Source: Vibrio natriegens NBRC 15636 = ATCC 14048 = DSM 759
Lineage (GTDB): Bacteria > Pseudomonadota > Gammaproteobacteria > Enterobacterales > Vibrionaceae
DNA: 64,000 nucleotides
Direction of reading: 5' to 3'
Assembly (NCBI RefSeq): GCF_035621455.1
Contig: NZ_CP141822.1
Span: 620,001 to 684,000, forward strand
The notes under the pieces are model-generated. The model ran no database searches, had not been told where the DNA came from, and saw nothing but the letters and a program-made list of their open reading frames with translations. The translations under genes were made by a program, and so were the position numbers. Of the stretch, positions 46,773-55,074 are shown piece after piece. Numbering within the stretch: position 1 is the stretch's first letter; each line of letters starts with the position of its first letter.

Positions 46773-47597
46773 ATGATCTATCTTAAATCGAGAGAGTTCT
46801 TTATGAACTCAAATAGTCCGGTCACTACCGAGCTTAGAGCTCCTCAGGAACCTTATCCTGAGCATGCGCACTCCTTTGAAGAAATCATTATTGTTTCAGA
46901 GGGTTGTGGTACACATGTCATGAATGATGTGCCTATGAATCTGAGCAAAAATTACGTCTGCTTTGTTAAGAAAGAAGACCGTCACTTATTTGATTCCGTC
47001 GATGATCTGTATTTGAGTAATATCCTGTTTGAAAAAGAGAAACTCCAAGTTTGCTCGGAGCTTAAGCGATTTATGCCTAGTGAATCAGATAAAGAAACGG
47101 GCTGGTTTATTAATCAAAAGACGGCACAGCAAGTGAGTCAACTAATAGATCGATTGCATATTGAGTCTCATATTAATAGTGAAGAGTCGAGAATGATTGC
47201 TCAATTCATTTTCCAGCAGATTATTGTTGAGCTTTGGCGAGGAAAAATAAAAGACGTCGATCTGTTAAATAACAATGATAAAGTGATTTATGCCTTATCC
47301 CATATTCAACAGCATTACGCTGGAGTGAATGAAATAGAAGAAGTAGCGGATGCCGTTAAGCTTTCATCGCGTCAATTAACAAACAGTATAAAAAAACTGA
47401 CAGGAATGAACTTTAATCAGTACTTACATTATACGCGAACCAGCAAAGCGTTTTCAGATATTCTATACACTGATCAATCTATTACAGATATTGCTTTTGG
47501 GGTTGGGTATCAGGACAGTAATTACTTCTCGACTAAATTCAAGCAAGTTTTTAATCAGACTCCACGAGAAGCACGAATGCGCCATTCCGGTAATTAA
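46773..47597 (+). CDS. rhaS: AraC-family rhamnose regulator
   Basis: 274-residue AraC/XylS-type activator. Residues 25-95 form the sugar-binding cupin (HAHSFEEIIIVSEGCGTHVMND). The C-terminal pair of helix-turn-helices is at about 180-270, with NEIEEVADAVKLSSRQLTNSIKKLTGMN and SITDIAFGVGYQDSNYFSTKFKQVF. The pattern and length match E. coli RhaS. Only one regulator gene is here, unlike the rhaS-rhaR pair of E. coli. It is expected to activate the adjacent permease-rhaM and rhaBAD units with rhamnose. Confidence 0.9.
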   Translation: MIYLKSREFFMNSNSPVTTELRAPQEPYPEHAHSFEEIIIVSEGCGTHVMNDVPMNLSKNYVCFVKKEDRHLFDSVDDLYLSNILFEKEKLQVCSELKRFMPSESDKETGWFINQKTAQQVSQLIDRLHIESHINSEESRMIAQFIFQQIIVELWRGKIKDVDLLNNNDKVIYALSHIQQHYAGVNEIEEVADAVKLSSRQLTNSIKKLTGMNFNQYLHYTRTSKAFSDILYTDQSITDIAFGVGYQDSNYFSTKFKQVFNQTPREARMRHSGN

Positions 47598-47666
47598 TCT
47601 TTTATCCTAGCCTCTAATTGCCTGAGCTTAATTATAAAATCCGGATGTAAGACAATGAACAAATAA

Positions 47667-47697
47667 AAAGACCACCCTAGGGTGGTCTTTAGTTTAT
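47667..47697 (+). terminator. Terminator after rhaS
   Basis: AAAGACCACCC (47667-47677) pairs with GGGTGGTCTTT (47680-47690), followed by AGTTT. Confidence 0.8.
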
Positions 47698-47744
47698 GTG
47701 GGCTAAATAATTGGAGCGGATTGTGATAGCCGGGGTAACTATCA

Positions 47745-47782
47745 AATGAAAATAGAATTGAGCGTCATTGCCTGACGCTCAG
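47745..47782 (-). terminator. Terminator after the subtilase gene
   Basis: TGAGCGTCA (47759-47767) pairs with TGACGCTCA (47773-47781); the - strand continues into ATTCTATTTTC. Confidence 0.7.
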
Positions 47783-47788
47783 GTATCT

Positions 47789-49615
47789 TTACTCAAATGA
47801 GACACTTGACGGATTTGAACAGTTACCGCTTGATTGGTCACATACTTTATATGTGTACATGCCGAAGGCGTCACTTGTTAATGTATCTGTAAATGAACCA
47901 TCATTACCAGTTGTAGATACAATCACACCGTTACGGTAAACGTCTACTTTACGTGCTGTAGCGTTTGACCATTCTAGGTTAACTTTCTGACCCTGTTTTG
48001 CAGTGTAAGTTGACGTAGCCAGTTCAATGTACGCTGCTGCCTGTTGATCACAGCCATTCGCTAACAAGTATTCGTTAGCATCAGCAACTTTCACAATGCC
48101 ATAACCGAAGTAGTTATCTCGGCCTGACGCACCTGCATCAAACGCAGTTTGTTTTAGTGCATCACGGATTTGAGTACCAGTACATTCCTGATGATTTGAC
48201 CAAAGTAACGCAGCCATACCCGCTACGCCAGGTGTCGCCATTGACGTACCGCTCATAAAGCCGTAATCAGAAGTGCTAACCTCAACACCAATAGTCGAAG
48301 ATGCATGCAATAGAGCACGATCTTTTAGGTCGGTACCCACAGCTGGAATAGAGGTCGTGGTTGCCTCACCCAATGTACCGTTAAGCATGCCATCAACATT
48401 GTTTACGACAACGGCACCAATACCACCTGAGTTTTCACAGTTAAGTACTTTTTCATCAAAGGTGATTTCACCACGGTCCATCAAACAAATCTTGCCGTTA
48501 GCGTCGGTATCAACCGCGTTGCCTAGCCCCATGTAGTGAACTTCACCTGAAACATCACCCTGACCTGAAAAGGTAAAACTAGAGGAAGCAATGATTTGCT
48601 CACCCGCCGCTAAGACTGACGTAGAGGCCATGTTTGCCGGGTAAGTTGAAAGTGTGTTCACGCCGCCTGCTGTGACTTCAACACAGGTAGAATCAATGAT
48701 TTCCTGGCTGTTTTTGCCTTTCTTGCCGTTGTACACGATGGTACATTCAGGGAACTGAGAAAATGCCGCGATTTGATCGTTATTGTCGTTTGCACCGACC
48801 ATCATGACTGACTGGTATCCTGCCGGGAATGAAAGAACATCATTACCAGAGTTACCTGCTGCTGCGAGGACTAAACCGCCGTCGTTAGTGAAGGCTTTGA
48901 ACGCATTCTCTTCTGCCGTTGTTGGCGCACCGCCACCCAAACTCATGTTGATGATATTCGAACCAGCATCCGCACATTTTTCTGCGGCGTACGCCAGATC
49001 TGAAGAGTATCCCCAACCATCAGAGTTAAAGACTTTAACGATATGCATTGGTACGCCTGGTGCCATACCAATAATACCAAAGCCGTTGTCTGCCGCACCA
49101 ATAGTACCAGCTACGTGCGTGCCGTGTGGACCGCCGTTTTCATCCCAGTTACCAGTGCCAGAGTCGTTGTCGCCAGTAATATTTGTCCACTCAAAGTCAT
49201 TGTTTGAACGGTCTAAGCCCGAGTCAATAACACAAACTTTAATGAAGTCATTAGGCTGTAAAGTGAGTTGATCAGCTTGAGATTGGTATACGGCATATGG
49301 TGTTAGCTGAGTTTCACGTGCGTCACCGATGTCATCGCTGTAGCTAAGCAGCTTACGCTTAGCGTCTTCTTCGATAAGTTGGATATGTGGGTTGTTAAGC
49401 AGCCCTTTAACGGTTTCTAAGTCTTTGCCAGTGAAGGTAGCGGCAAAAAACTCTTCACCTTCGACATTGATATCTGCACCCAGTTTTTTGGCCAGGTTTT
49501 TAACAACGCCTTTATTTGCGCTATCAACTTGAATGATGTAACGGTCATCGGCTGCATGCGCGCTAAAAGATAAACAAATACCCATTGCAATTAGCGACTT
49601 ATTTAATATTTTCAT
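47789..49615 (-). CDS. Secreted subtilisin-like serine protease (S8) with PA insert
   Basis: 608-residue secreted protease. Residues 1-21 are a signal peptide (ending SAHA). About 24-88 are an inhibitor_I9-type propeptide. The S8 domain carries the catalytic triad D131 (VIDSGLD), H164 (PHGTHVAGT) and S458 (SGTSMATPG), with the oxyanion N255 (AAGNSG). A protease-associated (PA) insertion lies at about 337-445. The last 85 residues are an Ig-like domain with a Cys pair. I chose the ATG at 49615 (MKILN) with AGGGA upstream. It is downstream of the metzincin gene, behind a terminator. Confidence 0.9.
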   Translation of the reverse strand: MKILNKSLIAMGICLSFSAHAADDRYIIQVDSANKGVVKNLAKKLGADINVEGEEFFAATFTGKDLETVKGLLNNPHIQLIEEDAKRKLLSYSDDIGDARETQLTPYAVYQSQADQLTLQPNDFIKVCVIDSGLDRSNNDFEWTNITGDNDSGTGNWDENGGPHGTHVAGTIGAADNGFGIIGMAPGVPMHIVKVFNSDGWGYSSDLAYAAEKCADAGSNIINMSLGGGAPTTAEENAFKAFTNDGGLVLAAAGNSGNDVLSFPAGYQSVMMVGANDNNDQIAAFSQFPECTIVYNGKKGKNSQEIIDSTCVEVTAGGVNTLSTYPANMASTSVLAAGEQIIASSSFTFSGQGDVSGEVHYMGLGNAVDTDANGKICLMDRGEITFDEKVLNCENSGGIGAVVVNNVDGMLNGTLGEATTTSIPAVGTDLKDRALLHASSTIGVEVSTSDYGFMSGTSMATPGVAGMAALLWSNHQECTGTQIRDALKQTAFDAGASGRDNYFGYGIVKVADANEYLLANGCDQQAAAYIELATSTYTAKQGQKVNLEWSNATARKVDVYRNGVIVSTTGNDGSFTDTLTSDAFGMYTYKVCDQSSGNCSNPSSVSFE

Positions 49616-49658
49616 AATCATCCCTAAAGATTGTAACGTCCAGTTATCCGCTTGATCT

Positions 49659-49716
49659 TTAATCAAAGCGGCTTGGTGTGTTTCTTCTATTCATTACTCC
49701 TTTTCTAAGGAGTAAT
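49659..49716 (-). promoter_or_regulatory. Hairpin and 11-codon leader frame before the subtilase gene
   Basis: ATTACTCCTT (49693-49702) pairs perfectly with AAGGAGTAAT (49707-49716) over a four-base loop. On the - strand this stem contains AAGGAG just before an ATG (49694-49692) that opens an 11-codon frame, MNRRNTPSRFD, ending at 49659. Translation of it is possible but the spacing is short; a regulatory role is inferred. Confidence 0.3.
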
Positions 49717-49739
49717 AAGGTGTCCGTCGAAATTATTTC

Positions 49740-49777
49740 TTTTGAAAAAGGTGGCTATCAATCTGTTAGCCACCTTG
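49740..49777 (-). terminator. Terminator after the metzincin gene
   Basis: AAGGTGGCTA (49748-49757) pairs with TAGCCACCTT (49767-49776); the - strand continues TTTTCAAAAG. The subtilase therefore probably has its own promoter. Confidence 0.75.
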
Positions 49778-49793
49778 CTATTTCATCGTAAAA

Positions 49794-52247
49794 TTAATCG
49801 TTTAGATGCTCACAGCGGCCAAATTCCGCGCCAGAGTTCATCTTGTTAATTAATCCGTTCGGGAAGCCTGTTTTGACAGAAGCACCGTTTTCACAAACGT
49901 ATACGTGAGACATATCGACATGGAAAGCAACAGAATAACCAGTTACACCACCTGTCATTTTTGCGCCAGAGCCAGAAAGTGACATAGGGTTATCCATGTA
50001 GGCGTCTTGAGCTTCTAATACACCTTGTTTTGCGTAGAACTCATCCAGTTTCATCCAGCCTAGGCCTTTGATATAGATTGCACCTGTGAATCCAGTACGG
50101 ATATCACCAGCACGGCCGATGATTACGTCGCCGTTGTCGCTCATGTCAGCAGGCATTAATCCAGTGTATTTACCAATCGCAGCATGAACCCAATCAATAC
50201 CTCGCGTTTCACAGAAGTCACTGCCTAGCATGACTAGCGGTACATCTTTACACCATTCTAAGCCGCCAATATCAGTAAATGCTGCATCGCCTTCTTTAGT
50301 GTGATCCCACAACAGAACGTTACCTGTTCTCGTTTGTAGTGCTACTTGCTTGCCATCGTGAGAAGAGGTGTACGCGCCCATTGCACCAACAGCGTCATAA
50401 AGGTTGATCATTTCACCTTCATTGACCCATGCAACTGCTTTGTAGCCGCCAAGAGCGCCCATTACCACTTCACCGTTACCTGAAACAGCATGTGCACGAG
50501 CCCAAGCTGCATTTGACCAGTCAACATTTCTGGTATCTAGTTCGCGCATGCCTTCCTTAGGTGTCCAGATGAACGGCACAACATCACCGGTAAAGTAAGT
50601 AGTACAGGTTCCATTACCATCAGCATCTTTATAAGCGGTACCAACTACCGTATTTCCTGATGCATCAATATCCCAACCTGTTGCTGCTGATTTACCTTGC
50701 TCACTTGAACCACCACACGCATTGCCCGTAAGGTCACCTAATGGCATTACACCATTTGCATCCGTCCAGATAACTGGTGCATTAATCCCGTTTCTGTCGT
50801 GATCTGAGTTGACCAGAAGTTTGTTACCATTCGCGCTCATTTTGGCTGAGCCAGTGCTTAGATAATCAGGAAGAAGCTTAAAGCCTTTACTTTCATCCCA
50901 AATAAATGGAGTGCTGCCTGCCATACCTATTGAAGACTTACCATTTTTTGCTAAGTCACTTAGGTGTGCATAAACCACTTGTTTGAAGTCAACACCATCT
51001 TGATAGCCGTTAAATACTAAATCCGCGGTTTTGGTTTGGCCTGCTTCCGCAACGATTGGTGTTACGTCACATGGATCATCAGACGCTGGGTTACTGCTTT
51101 CGTTGTCGTTCCAGTATTCTGCTACCGATAGGATCTCAGATGTAGCGGTAGGATAAGCACCGCTGTTGATTTCTTCGGTGTAAAGCACATAGCTTTGGCC
51201 AGGAGTCAGACCGTTAATTTTAAAGTAGCCATCAGGACCGACTTTACCTTGTGTCAAGTTACCTGACTGTGCTGATACCGCATCAAATAAAGGATCATCG
51301 ATGTTACGAGCGATGATATTTACACCGCTGTATTCAGTAGAGCCGTCTTTTAAGCGAAGCGTACCTTCAATAGAGCCAAATTGGCTCAAGTACTCTTGAG
51401 TAGGGTAAAGGTTAGAGATAGCCACGCGGTCATCAGTGATGTTAACGGTACTTTGTGCTACCGCTCCTGCACCGTGGTGACCGATGAACGGGTACATAGT
51501 CTCAATCACTTCTGGGTCGGCGCGGTTAATCTCACCTAAATACCAGTTACCCGTATCATGTGCATGAACTGCTTCTACGTTACAGCCTTTCACACCTGGG
51601 AATAATGGTGTAGAAGGGTTACTTCTGTAACCAATATGACCGTTGGTTTGAGAGTGAGATAAGTTAATTGCGTGCCCGATTTCATGAGTGAACACGCCAG
51701 CAATTTGGAGACCCGCATTATCGTTGGCGTACACGTTCCAGCCATTGATTACCGCGGTTGCTTCGATAATCACGTTGTTTCCGTCCGCAATCTCAGGGAA
51801 GGCGATACCCAGTACTGCTGTTTTAGGAACACCGAACACGTTTTCTAGGATGCTGCCATCTGTATCGTAAAGCATCCAGAAGCCGTAGCCATTCTGCTGA
51901 GTATAAAACTGAAGGGCGTTAGATCCATCTACGTCAGCGATACCCGTTTGTTCTTCAATGGTGCCAGCTACATCTGCTTGGAATGTAGAAGTTTTAACAT
52001 TATTCCATTGACTGAAAGCAAATTGAGTTATTTGCTGTGCTCGCTCAATCGATAAAAATACTGAACCGTCGTAGTCGTAAGTAAAAGCGTCGCCGCCGTC
52101 AACATAGACTGGAATAGAGCCATTAGACGTGTCCCATAGGAAAGGAGTCGGGTTACCATCCTCGGTCGTATATAGTGGACCACCTGCTTGAACGGCACCT
52201 GCAGAGAGTAGAGCGGCAATCGCAACTGTTAATGTACTGTGTTTCAT
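49794..52247 (-). CDS. Secreted metzincin metalloprotease with HAF-like repeat region
   Basis: 817-residue secreted protein. Residues 1-21 are a signal peptide (AGAVQAG). The zinc-protease domain spans about 35-300, with the metzincin motif HEIGHAINLSH (H188, E189, H192, H198) and a Met-turn-like IETMYPF. About 310-420 look like a carboxypeptidase-regulatory/Ig-like domain (GSIEGTLRLKDG...PDGYFKINGLTPGQSYVLY). From about 450 on, repeated PFIWxxxxG, PVIWTDANG and VLLWDH units resemble HAF/beta-propeller repeats. The ATG at 52247 overlaps the stop of the upstream gene (TAATG), so they are coupled. Substrate unknown. Confidence 0.82.
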   Translation of the reverse strand: MKHSTLTVAIAALLSAGAVQAGGPLYTTEDGNPTPFLWDTSNGSIPVYVDGGDAFTYDYDGSVFLSIERAQQITQFAFSQWNNVKTSTFQADVAGTIEEQTGIADVDGSNALQFYTQQNGYGFWMLYDTDGSILENVFGVPKTAVLGIAFPEIADGNNVIIEATAVINGWNVYANDNAGLQIAGVFTHEIGHAINLSHSQTNGHIGYRSNPSTPLFPGVKGCNVEAVHAHDTGNWYLGEINRADPEVIETMYPFIGHHGAGAVAQSTVNITDDRVAISNLYPTQEYLSQFGSIEGTLRLKDGSTEYSGVNIIARNIDDPLFDAVSAQSGNLTQGKVGPDGYFKINGLTPGQSYVLYTEEINSGAYPTATSEILSVAEYWNDNESSNPASDDPCDVTPIVAEAGQTKTADLVFNGYQDGVDFKQVVYAHLSDLAKNGKSSIGMAGSTPFIWDESKGFKLLPDYLSTGSAKMSANGNKLLVNSDHDRNGINAPVIWTDANGVMPLGDLTGNACGGSSEQGKSAATGWDIDASGNTVVGTAYKDADGNGTCTTYFTGDVVPFIWTPKEGMRELDTRNVDWSNAAWARAHAVSGNGEVVMGALGGYKAVAWVNEGEMINLYDAVGAMGAYTSSHDGKQVALQTRTGNVLLWDHTKEGDAAFTDIGGLEWCKDVPLVMLGSDFCETRGIDWVHAAIGKYTGLMPADMSDNGDVIIGRAGDIRTGFTGAIYIKGLGWMKLDEFYAKQGVLEAQDAYMDNPMSLSGSGAKMTGGVTGYSVAFHVDMSHVYVCENGASVKTGFPNGLINKMNSGAEFGRCEHLND

Positions 52248-52867
52248 TATTTCATCTTCCCATTGCTGATCCATTGCTCTGACACTGCTTTACCTAGTAG
52301 GCTCATGAAAGCCACTGCGTTGTAAGCACCTTCTGTATTCACCATTTGTTGCTCAGATGGAGCAAGCGCGCCTTCAGCAAACTCTAGGTTTTCGAAAATG
52401 CCTTGGTTATCAAACTCGTTTGCTACTTTGCCACCTTGGATGACGAATTTACCGTTAGCCATGCCTGCCGTTGTTTGAAGACCAGTCAGTGATGCTGGTT
52501 TATGCATAAATACGACAACGACTTCATCTTGGTTCCAGCGAGGGAAACCCTCTGGCGCTACCGCTAGCATTTGGTTGCCATTTGGCAGAGTGCGAGGCTT
52601 TAGTAAGCCAAATTGACGAAACGTGTATTCAGAACCTTCGGCGTGTTTACCTAATGCCGCGTCGCTAACTTTGATAGTAACTTCTGTGTACGGTAAGCCC
52701 TGCTCAGAAATACCATCAGTGACGGTTTGAACCTGACCTGAAATAATGCTTTCAGATTCGGCAATGAGTTGCTTAAGGTTTTGCGATTGGAGTTGGGCTG
52801 CTTGTGCGATAGGTGCAAACAGCGTAAACGCTGATAGCAGCACAGCCATCTTTGATCTGAGTTTCAT
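52247..52867 (-). CDS. Secreted protein of a matrixin-associated type, function unknown
   Basis: 206-residue protein with a signal peptide (residues 1-23, ending AQA). The rest shows the pattern of small beta-domain proteins often encoded next to matrixin-like proteases: LIAESESIISGQVQTVTDG, TEVTIKVSDAALGKHAEGSEYTFRQ, PRWNQDEVVVVFMHKP and the ANGKFVIQGGKV tail. This recall is from general pattern and is not searched. It overlaps the metzincin start (TAATG). Candidate chaperone, inhibitor or partner of that protease; not shown. Confidence 0.7.
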   Translation of the reverse strand: MKLRSKMAVLLSAFTLFAPIAQAAQLQSQNLKQLIAESESIISGQVQTVTDGISEQGLPYTEVTIKVSDAALGKHAEGSEYTFRQFGLLKPRTLPNGNQMLAVAPEGFPRWNQDEVVVVFMHKPASLTGLQTTAGMANGKFVIQGGKVANEFDNQGIFENLEFAEGALAPSEQQMVNTEGAYNAVAFMSLLGKAVSEQWISNGKMK

Positions 52868-53529
52868 TAGTTATCCTTGACTATATATTTTTTAGCAATT
52901 TATTCAGGTAGATCCTCTACCATCGAATCAAAATAGCGAATGGTATTAAATTGCGATATCAGGGATTCCCTGATTTTTTAAAAACTACATAACCATGATG
53001 GCTTTATTTACAAAGGGATTGTTTGAAGGGTAGATGGGAATATTACGGGCTACATATGCACTGTTATTAGATATATGCTTGTTTTTGAAAGGGATAACCG
53101 TTATGGTGAATTTTCCTCTCTTTTTATCTGCTTTTTAAGGCTAGAGCTCTTGCTCAGATTTTACTCTACGCAAGTGTTGACCTTGCTTCCATAAAATAGC
53201 GATTACCAATTGAAATTTGAGTGTTATAAATATCTATTTTTCTCCCTATAATTAGTTGGAATTATCAAAAATTATTTATTTCAGGGAATAGTAGTTCTAT
53301 AAAAATAGATTTATCACTACTTATTGCTGTGACAATAATGGTTCTTCTTCTATTTATTTAAGTTGATGTAAAAAAATAATGGTGTTATTCAAATGTTAAT
53401 CAATGCATTAAAGGATTAATGCATCACTCTATAGATACATATAATTTGTAAGTGTACTAGCGCACTAGTTTAGTAGAGTGTTAAGTTTTTTGCTAGTAAA
53501 ATGGTTCTATGAATCGGGGTAAGAGCCAC
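52868..53529. promoter_or_regulatory. Long AT-rich divergent region between protease cluster and two-component genes
   Basis: About 660 bases without a gene, clearly AT-rich. It contains three inverted repeats: ATCAGGGATTCCCTGAT (52958-52974, about 91 bases from the protease-cluster start), ATGCATTAA-agga-TTAATGCAT (53403-53424) and ACTAG-cgca-CTAGT (53456-53469). The first is followed on the + strand by TTTTTA, so it could instead be a terminator hairpin. All are candidate regulator sites for one or both divergent units. Confidence 0.5.
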
Positions 53530-54210
53530 ATGGATTGTGTAAGTTTTGAAGATCCAGATAGATGGATACGTTTTCTTAATCAAAAATTACAAAACAGTAA
53601 GGAGGAAGAAAGAGCAAGTATATCTAGGGAACTGCATGACGATCTCGGGCAGATATTAACCGCTATTCAAATCAACTTACAATTGCACCGGAAGGAGTGT
53701 TGTAATCGTAGTGACCACGTCAATGACTCAATAGAGTTAATTGAAGACATTATAGAGAAAGTTCGCCATAAATCTGCCGAGTTAAGACCCGGTGTTATTA
53801 GTGAGCTATGTTTTATTGATGCAATTAAACGTCTTCTTGAAAAAATGTCTATATCTCAAGAGAATAAAATAGATTTTAAATATAGAGATAACTTCCCTGA
53901 TGTCAGTCAACAATTAAAGGTTGACGTGTTCAGAATAATCCAAGAAGCCGTAAATAATGCAATCCGCCACGCTAAAGCGACAAACATCTTCGTTAATTTA
54001 GACTTTGACAGAGAAAAAGTAACAGTATCTATCTCGGATAATGGTAATGGTTTTGAAATAACCAAAATAAAACGCAAAGTAAACACCAACCTACACCTAG
54101 GATTGCTGGGAATGGAGGAAAGGGCTGGGCGTCATAACGGAAAAATCCATATCCAATCAGAGCTAAATACTGGAACAAGAATATTGGCGGAATTTAAATA
54201 TGATCTATAA
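53530..54210 (+). CDS. Soluble NarX/UhpB-type histidine kinase
   Basis: 226-residue sensor kinase without membrane spans or a recognisable input domain. The HisKA_3 dimerisation/phosphoacceptor helix is SRELHDDLGQ with H36, the N box is QEAVNNAIRHAKA near 138, G1 is SDNGNGF and G2 is LGLLGMEERAG. I placed the start at 53530 (GGGGTAAGAG upstream); an ATG at 53509 is also in frame but has no site. The gene overlaps the regulator gene by 11 bases. Codon use is A/T-rich (many AGA, ATA, TTA codons) compared with neighbours, suggesting transfer. Input signal unknown. Confidence 0.85.
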   Translation: MDCVSFEDPDRWIRFLNQKLQNSKEEERASISRELHDDLGQILTAIQINLQLHRKECCNRSDHVNDSIELIEDIIEKVRHKSAELRPGVISELCFIDAIKRLLEKMSISQENKIDFKYRDNFPDVSQQLKVDVFRIIQEAVNNAIRHAKATNIFVNLDFDREKVTVSISDNGNGFEITKIKRKVNTNLHLGLLGMEERAGRHNGKIHIQSELNTGTRILAEFKYDL

Positions 54211-54853
54211 GAGTAGAGTATTTATTGTTGATGACCATGATATCGTCAGAGCGGGTATATGCAGTATTTTAAACACCTTATCAAGTGTTGAAGTGGTTGG
54301 TGAAAGTGGAACGGGGCTCAACTTGATCCCAAATCTGAAAAAGTCTAAACCAGACCTACTTATTCTGGACGTCTCAATTAAGGGGATTAATGGAATAGAG
54401 CTGATTAGTATGATCCGAAAGCACAAGATACCGATTAACATCCTTATGCTATCGATGCATAAAAATATTGAGTATGTTGCAAGGTGCTTAAGAAATGGTG
54501 CTCAAGGTTATTTACTTAAAGATTCTGCAGTGGAAGAGCTGGAGCTAGCGGTTGGATCCGTTATGAGTGGTGGAAGCTATATCAGCCAAAAAATCGACAA
54601 GCCTATGCTGAAGGACTTGCTAGGAAAAACGCAAGATGCAGTACCTTTGGATTTACTGACAAGCAGACAGCGGCAAATACTTCAGTTAATCGTCGAAGGG
54701 TATTCCACAAACAAAATAGCTGACGATACATGCATTAGTATCAAAACCGTTGAAACACACAGATCCAACATCATGAAGAAGTTGAATATTAAAGATATTC
54801 CAAATCTTGTTCGCTTTGCCATTGAGAACAAACTCTTGGTTCCAACAACGTGA
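54200..54853 (+). CDS. NarL/FixJ-type response regulator
   Basis: 217-residue two-component regulator. The receiver has D11/D12 and phosphoacceptor D57 (LLILDVSIKG), with a K near 107. The LuxR-type helix-turn-helix is at about 150-210, with LTSRQRQILQLIVEGYSTNKIADDTCISIKTVETHRSNIMKKL. It overlaps the kinase gene and so is its likely partner. Candidate targets are the divergent protease cluster and its own promoter (inferred from position). Confidence 0.9.
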   Translation: MIYKSRVFIVDDHDIVRAGICSILNTLSSVEVVGESGTGLNLIPNLKKSKPDLLILDVSIKGINGIELISMIRKHKIPINILMLSMHKNIEYVARCLRNGAQGYLLKDSAVEELELAVGSVMSGGSYISQKIDKPMLKDLLGKTQDAVPLDLLTSRQRQILQLIVEGYSTNKIADDTCISIKTVETHRSNIMKKLNIKDIPNLVRFAIENKLLVPTT

Positions 54854-55030
54854 GTACCAGGCTGTGAATCATCCCTCCTAATGCAAAGAGTATGATGTTT
54901 TTGGTAATAGGGGGAATGTTAAGAACAACAACGAAAAGGGCGCTACTGAGAGCAACGCTGCCACCCAGTGGATGCAAAGTATTTCGGTAACCCTTTTAGT
55001 TCAGTTGGCACAAAACAATAATAAAAAAAC

Positions 55031-55067
55031 AAAAAGGGCGATAACTCTAAGAGTTATCGCCCTTTCC
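55031..55067 (-). terminator. Terminator of ssrA
   Basis: AAAGGGCGATAACTC (55033-55047) pairs with GAGTTATCGCCCTTT (55051-55065). On the - strand it is followed by a very T-rich run. It lies just past the CCA end of tmRNA. Confidence 0.93.
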
Positions 55068-55074
55068 AAACGTT

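Noticed and set aside
48783..49271. Long + frame antisense to the subtilase gene
   Set aside because: The subtilase frame on the - strand has signal peptide, propeptide and catalytic motifs; this frame has low-complexity S/P/A composition and no ribosome-binding site.
17626..55074. Genomic island integrated at the ssrA 3' end
   Set aside because: No integrase, transposase or duplicated ssrA 3' end was recognised, so only the weaker statement of a variable region is kept.
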